DNA of 64,000 nt from Papaver somniferum (taxonomy: Eukaryota; Streptophyta; Magnoliopsida; Ranunculales; Papaveraceae), in assembly GCF_003573695.1 (NCBI RefSeq), contig NC_039361.1, forward strand, positions 38,733,393 through 38,797,392, in the 5' to 3' direction. Position numbers and translations under genes: made by a program. The notes under the pieces are model-generated. The model had not been told where the DNA came from and made no database searches. It saw only the letters and a program-made list of their open reading frames with translations. Of the stretch, positions 58,023 through 64,000 are shown in pieces. Position 1 is the stretch's first letter; every line of letters starts with the position of its first letter.

Positions 58023-61000
58023 AAATCGTGTATACGATAGGACCAATATGTATGACAATCTAGTAACAATTTTCAACATCAAGTGGAAGCACTCTGACTG
58101 GAATAGCTACACAAAAATTACATGTTGTGTAATGAACAAAGGAAGAAATGAATCAATATTCTATCAACATATATGTGAAATATATGCATTTTAGCCAAGC
58201 CTTTGCTCTTAGTAATGAAATGGTTGATAATTTTCAGTCGGTAACTCCACCATCCTTTTTACAGTTAGGATAGATCAAGACCCCGTCGAACTCAGTCAAA
58301 TGCATAACAATGAGTTCCTATAAAGACAAAAAATAAACACTGAAGATGGCCAAAATGAAGCAAGTATTCAAGATTAACTGGACCGGTTGACGAAAACCTC
58401 AAGACTTAAATTTCTCAGTTCTCCAACCCGACATTTACCTGGAACTGGAAACATGTATATATATTCTCAAGTAATAATCGTAAACACTAAAATGATGATA
58501 AATGTCCAATCTCAACACATGAAAAGAAAATAGGCCGATACTCGTCTAAATGGAGCCAAATTAAGTAGGAATGTCTATATTCAAATTCAAATTCAAAATT
58601 TCAAGAGTCAATAGGTGTACTTTGGTTCATAATTTGAATACCTAGAAAATCTAATACAATATCAAAGTACTTCAATCTTATAACCCGTGTTTCAATGACT
58701 AAACAAAAGAACCCATTAAACAAAAGAACATGTAGCTTATTGATTCAAAAGTCCTGATGTTTATTAAGGCCACCTCATTAGACCCCATCTATGAATTATA
58801 AAAAACAAATACAACAATATTATGAGATAGCTTATCTAATTAAATTAAGAGAACCCATAACTGCATATTAGAATCATTGAAACAGAAAGCTAATTATACT
58901 AAAAATCATGAACAAACAATCAAACAATCAAATCGTGTATACGATATGACCAATATGTATGACAATCTAGGAACAATGTTCAACATCAAGTGGAATCACT
59001 CTGACTGGAATAGCTACACAAAAATTACATGTTGCGTAATGAACAAAGGAAGAAATGAATCAAGATTCTATCATCATATATGTGAAATATATGCATTTTA
59101 GCCAAGCCTTTGCTCTTAATAATGAAATGGTTAAGAATTTACAGTCGGTAACTCTACCATCCTTTTTACAGTTAAGATAGATCAAGACCCCACCGAACTC
59201 AGTCAAATGCATAACAATGAGTTCCTATAAAGACAAACAATAAACACTGAAGATGGCCAAAATGAAGCAAGTATTCAAGATTAACTGGACCGGTTGACGA
59301 AAACCTCAAGACTTAAATTTCTCAGTTCTCCAACCCGACATTTACCTGGAACTGGAAACATGTATATATTCTCAAGTAATAATCGTAAACACTAAAATGA
59401 TGATAAATGTTCAATCTCAACACATGAAAAGAAAATAGGCCGATACTCGTCTAAATGGAGCCAAATTAAGTAGGAATGTCTATATTCAAATTCAAAATTT
59501 CAAGAATCAATAGGTGTACTTTGGTTCATAATATGAGTACCTAGAAAATCTAATACAACATCAAAGTACTTCAATCTTATAACCCGTGTTTCAATGACTA
59601 AACAAAAGAACCCATTAGACAAAAGAACTCGTAGCCTATTGATTCAAAAGTCCTGATGTTTATTAAGGCCACCTCATTAGACCCCATCTATGAATTCTAA
59701 AAAACAAATACAACAATATTATGAGATAGCTTATCTAATTAAATTAAGAGAACCCATAACTGTATATTAGAATCATTGAAACGGAAAGCTAATTATACTA
59801 AAAATCATGAACAAACAATCAAACAATCAAATCGTGTATACAATAGGACCAATATGTATGAAAATCTAGGAACAATGTTCAACATCAAGTGGAAGCACTC
59901 TGACTGGAATAGCTACACAAAAATTACATGTTGCGTAATGAACAAAGGAAGAAATGAATCAAGATTCTATCAGCATATATGTGAAATATATGCATTTTAT
60001 CCAAGCCTTTGCTCTTAGTAATGAAATGGTTAATAATTTTCAGTCGGTAACTCCACCATCCTTTTTACAGTTAGGATAGATCAAGACCCCGTCGAACTCA
60101 GTCAAATGCATAACAATGAGTTCCTATAAAGACAAACAATAAACACTGAAGATGGCCAAAATGAAGCAAGTATTCAAGATTAACTGGACCGGTTGACGAA
60201 AACCTCAAGACTTAAATTTCTCAGTTCTCCAACCCGACATTTACCTGGAACTGGAAACATGTATATATTCTCAAGTAATAATCGTAAACACTAAAATGAT
60301 GATAAATGTTCAATCTCAACACATGAAAAGAAAATAGGCTGATACTCGTCTAAATGGAGCCAAATTAAGTAGGAATGTCTATATTCAAATTCAAAATTTC
60401 AAGAGTCAATAGGTGTACTTTGGTTCATAATTTGAGTACCTAGAAAATCTAATACAACATCAAAGTACTTCAATCTTATAACCCGTGTTTCAATGACTAA
60501 ACAAAAGAACCCATTAAACAAAAGAACATGTAGCTTATTGATTCAAAAGTCCTGATGTTTATTAAGGCCACCTCATTAGACCTCATCTATGAATTCTAAA
60601 AAACAAATACAACAATATTATGAGATAGCTTATCTAATTAAATTAAGAGAACCCATAACTGCATATTAGAATAATTGAAACAGAAAGCTAATTATACTAA
60701 CAATCATGAACAAACAATCAAACAATCAAATCGTGTATACAATAGGACCAATATGTATGACAATCAAGGAACAATGTTCAACATCAAGTGGAAGCACTCT
60801 GACTGGAATAGCTACACAAAAATTACATGTTGTGTAATGAACAAAGGAAGAAATGAATCAAGATTCTATCAGCATATATGTGAAATATATGCATTTTAGC
60901 CAAGCCTTTGCTCTTAGTAATGAAATGGTTGATAATTTTCAGTCGGTAACTCCACCATCCTTTTTACAGTTAGGATAGATCAAGACCCCGTCGAACTCAG

Positions 61001-63406
61001 TCAAATGCATAACAATGAGTTCCTATAAAGACAAAAAATAAACACTGAAGATGGCCAAAATGAAGCAAGTATTCAAGATTAACTGGACCGGTTGACGAAA
61101 ACCTCAAGACTTAAATTTCTCAGTTCTCCAACCCGACATTTACCTGGAACTGGAAACATGTATATATATTCTCAAGTAATAATCGTAAACACTAAAATGA
61201 TGATAAATGTTCAATCTCAACACATGAAAAGAAAATAGGATGATACTCGTCTAAATGGAGCCAAATTAAGTAGGAATGTCTATATTCAAATTCAAAATTT
61301 CAAGAGTCAATAGGTGTACTTTGGTTCATAATTTGAGTACCTAGAAAATCTAATACAACATCAAAGTACTTCAATCTTATAACCCGTGTTTCAATCACTA
61401 AACAAAAGAACCCATTAAACAAAAGAACATGTAGCTTATTGATTCAAAAGTCCTGATGTTTATTAAGGCCACCTCATTAGACCCCATCTATGAATTCTAA
61501 AAAACAAATACAACAATATTATGAGATAGCTTATCTAATTAAATTAAGAGAACCCATAACTGCATATTAGAATCATTGAAACAGAAAGCTAATTATACTA
61601 ACAATCATGAACAAACAATCAAACAATCAAATCGTGTATATAATAGGACCAATATGTATGACAATCTAGGAACAATGTTCAACATCAAGTGGAAGCACTC
61701 TGACTGGAATAGCTACACAAAAATTACATGTTGGGTAATGAACAAAGGAAGAAATGAATCTAGATTCTATCAGCATATATGTGAAATATATGCATTTTAG
61801 CCAAGCCTTTGCTCTTAGTAATGAAATGGTTAATAATTTTCAGTCGGTAACTCCACCATCCTTTTTACAGTTAGGATAGATCAAGACCCCGCCGAACTCA
61901 GTCAAATGCATAACAATGAGTTCCTATAAAGACAAACAATAAACACTGAAGATGGCCAAAATGAAGCAAGTATTCAAGATTAACTGGACCGGTTGACGAA
62001 AACCTCAAGACTTAAATTTCTCAGTTCTCCAACCCGACATTTACCTGGAACTGGAAACATGTATATATATTCTCAAGTAATAATCGTAAACACTAAAATG
62101 ATGATAAATGTTCAATCTCAACACATGAAAAGAAAATAGGATGATACTCGTCTAAATGGAGCCAAATTAAGTAGGAATGTCTATATTCAAATTCAAAATT
62201 TCAAGAGTCAATAGGTGTACTTTGGTTCATAATTTGAGTACCTAGAAAATCTAATACAACATCAAAGTACTTCAATCTTATAACCCGTGTTTCAATCACT
62301 AAACAAAAGAACCCATTAAACAAAAGAACATGTAGCTTATTGATTCAAAAGTCCTGATGTTTATTAAGGCCACCTCATTAGACCCCATCTATGAATTCTA
62401 AAAAACAAATACAACAATATTATGAGATAGCTTATCTAATTAAATTAAGAGAACCCATAACTGCATATTAGAATCATTGAAACAGAAAGCTAATTATACT
62501 AAAAATCATGAACAAACAATCAAACAATCAAATCGTGTATATAATAGGACCAATATGTATGACAATCTAGGAACAATGTTCAACATCAAGTGGAAGCACT
62601 CTGACTGGAATAGCTACACAAAAATTACATGTTGGGTAATGAACAAAGGAAGAAATGAATCTAGATTCTATCAGCATATATGTTAAATATATGCATTTTA
62701 GCCAAGCCTTTGCTCTTAGTAATGAAATGGTTAATAATTTTCAGTCGGTAACTCCACCATCCTTTTTACAGTTAGGATAGATCAAGACCCCGCCGAACTC
62801 AGTCAAATGCATAACAATGAGTTCCTATAAAGACAAACAATAAACACTGAAGATGGCCAAAATGAAGCAAGTATTCAAGATTAACTGGACCGGTTGACGA
62901 AAACCTCAAGACTTAAATTTCTCAGTTCTCCAACCCGACATTTACCTGGAACTGGAAACATGTATATATTCTCAAGTAATAATCTTAAACACTAAAATGA
63001 TGATAAATGTTCAATCTCAACACATGAAAAGAAAATAGGCTGATACTCGTCTAAATGGAGCCAAATTAAGTAGGAATGTCTATGTTCAAATTCAAAATTT
63101 CAAGAGTCAATAGGTGTACTTTGGTTCATAGTTTGAGTACCTAGAAAATCTAATACAACATCAAAGTACTTCAATCTTATAACCCGTGTTTCAATGACTA
63201 AACAAAAGAACCTGTAGCTTATTGATTCAAAAGTCCTGATGTTTATTAAGGACACCTCATTAGACCCCATCTATGAATTCTAAAAAACAAATACAACAAT
63301 ATCATGAGATAGCTTATCTAATTAAATTAAGAGAACCCATAACTGCATATTAGAATCATTGAAACAGAAAGCTAATTATACTAACAATCATGAACAAACA
63401 ATCAAA
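58023..63406. repeat. Six-copy satellite array, ~900-bp monomer
   Basis: Using AAATCGTGTATA as phase marker, units start at about 58023, 58930, 59829, 60728, 61629 and 62530 and the last ends near 63406. Periods are 907, 899, 899, 901, 901 and about 877 bp, the last short through a ~23-bp deletion near 63210. Copies are nearly identical by eye. Each contains a start-to-stop frame of about 70-80 codons (…MFNIKWKHSDWNSYTKITC…) that is conserved simply because the DNA is; there is no independent sign of coding. The first unit joins unrelated sequence on its left and the last on its right, so both ends of the array are inside the window. Confidence 0.95.
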
Positions 63407-63850
63407 GAATTGAATTGCATATTATAAGACCAATTTCAGCATATAATTGGCACCTTCCCAATAAAAACTTTTGGCAACTCCTATCTTCCAGTCTGTACAA
63501 TCTCTTTCATGTCATCCATTTAGGAATTTTAGCAAACACTGTATGTGTAATCTGTTGGTGATGAAGAGATTGCATCCTCTTCTGATTTTTGAAGCATTAC
63601 ATCTCCTTCCTTGCATAGAATTCAAATTCACATAAACCCAAATTGAATCCTAATTCATTACAAAGCTCAAATTAACCATCAATCAATCTACATCATTTAT
63701 CACCACAGTCAAACAGCGAAACCAAATCAAATTTCCTCCATGTATATCAACCAATCCGTCAGATGTAACTCCTTTTATTCACTGACTTCTCGATTATAAA
63801 AGTTGACAAATTACAGGTAAACATATTGGCTAACAGATAAAAGTAAATTT
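63407..63850. other. Right flank of the satellite array
   Basis: No gene recognised; possible 3' untranslated region of the exon at 63851-63925. Confidence 0.35.
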
Positions 63851-63925
63851 CTACTTAGCAGAGGAAGGAGTCGGCTTGAAGAATTTCTCAATTGATTGAA
63901 AGAAGATAACCCAAGATCGATTAAC
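63851..63925 (-). CDS. Possible terminal exon of an unidentified gene
   Basis: On the minus strand, after an acceptor-like TTAGTTTCAG, the frame reads VNRSWVIFFQSIEKFFKPTP then SSAK and a TAG at 63851. The dense aromatic/basic composition and clean acceptor look like the last exon of a small protein, but I do not recognise it and the upstream exon would lie beyond the window. Confidence 0.3.
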   Translation of the reverse strand, partial: VNRSWVIFFQSIEKFFKPTPSSAK

Positions 63926-64000
63926 CTGAAACTAAGACACATAACTATGAGACAACAAATAGGAAATCAAATCTTAATCGATTTGATGTGAAAGAAAATC

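Noticed and set aside
1..64000. tRNA or rRNA genes
   Set aside because: No cloverleaf-like or rDNA-like segment was noticed by eye; the primer-binding sites near LTRs are short complements, not genes. A tRNA scan would be needed to exclude them fully.

Overview
The window is nuclear DNA of a flowering plant, probably a eudicot: spliced genes with GT-AG introns, AT-rich spacers, nested Ty1/copia and Ty3/gypsy LTR retrotransposons, hAT- and Mutator-like non-autonomous elements, plant-only families (class III peroxidase, ECA1-type prolamin-like proteins, nicotianamine synthase) and a long-period satellite. The species cannot be fixed from the sequence.

Layout. 1-9.0 kb: a degenerate copia element with both LTRs, inserted beside the 3' end and one long LTR of a gypsy element. 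9.0-16.9 kb: repeat remnants, including palindromic GGTTCG/CGAACC motifs, a gypsy gag-protease relic, a reverse-transcriptase-associated C-terminal ORF, and a 2.35-kb inverted-repeat element with a 704-bp hAT element nested in it. 16.9-22.6 kb: an RBL (RbBP5-like, COMPASS subunit) gene whose exon 3 lacks a normal splice donor, followed by an ESF1 (pre-rRNA processing) pseudogene.

22.7-45.8 kb is the most interesting part. It is a same-strand (minus) tandem cluster of four genes for secreted proteins, each with TWO six-cysteine ECA1/prolamin-like domains joined by proline-rich linkers (three intact, one frameshifted). They are interleaved with two intact class III peroxidase genes, one peroxidase fragment and F-box gene fragments. 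Flanking sequences are shared, so it grew by block duplication, and it was later broken by two further copia elements, a 740-bp MITE, a 1,467-bp hAT element and an LTR relic. In most copies the linker before the second domain repeats the end of the signal peptide, which suggests the two-domain form arose by fusion of duplicated genes.

45.9-48.2 kb: a Mutator-like element with near-matching 9-bp target duplications, filled with roughly sixteen imperfect GCATAAC/GTTATGC palindromes. 48.6-52.9 kb: a pseudogene of the IBA57-like putative transferase (YgfZ/GcvT family). 53.9 kb: a nicotianamine synthase fragment. 54.2-57.9 kb: low-information sequence with degenerate short repeats. 58.0-63.4 kb: six head-to-tail copies of a ~900-bp satellite monomer. 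The last 0.6 kb may hold a terminal exon of an unidentified minus-strand gene.

Genes that look intact: peroxidases at 34.7 and 42.4 kb and prolamin-like genes at 23.7, 33.3 and 44.8 kb. RBL is intact through its WD40 part only. All homology calls come from recognising protein motifs by eye; no database search was run.
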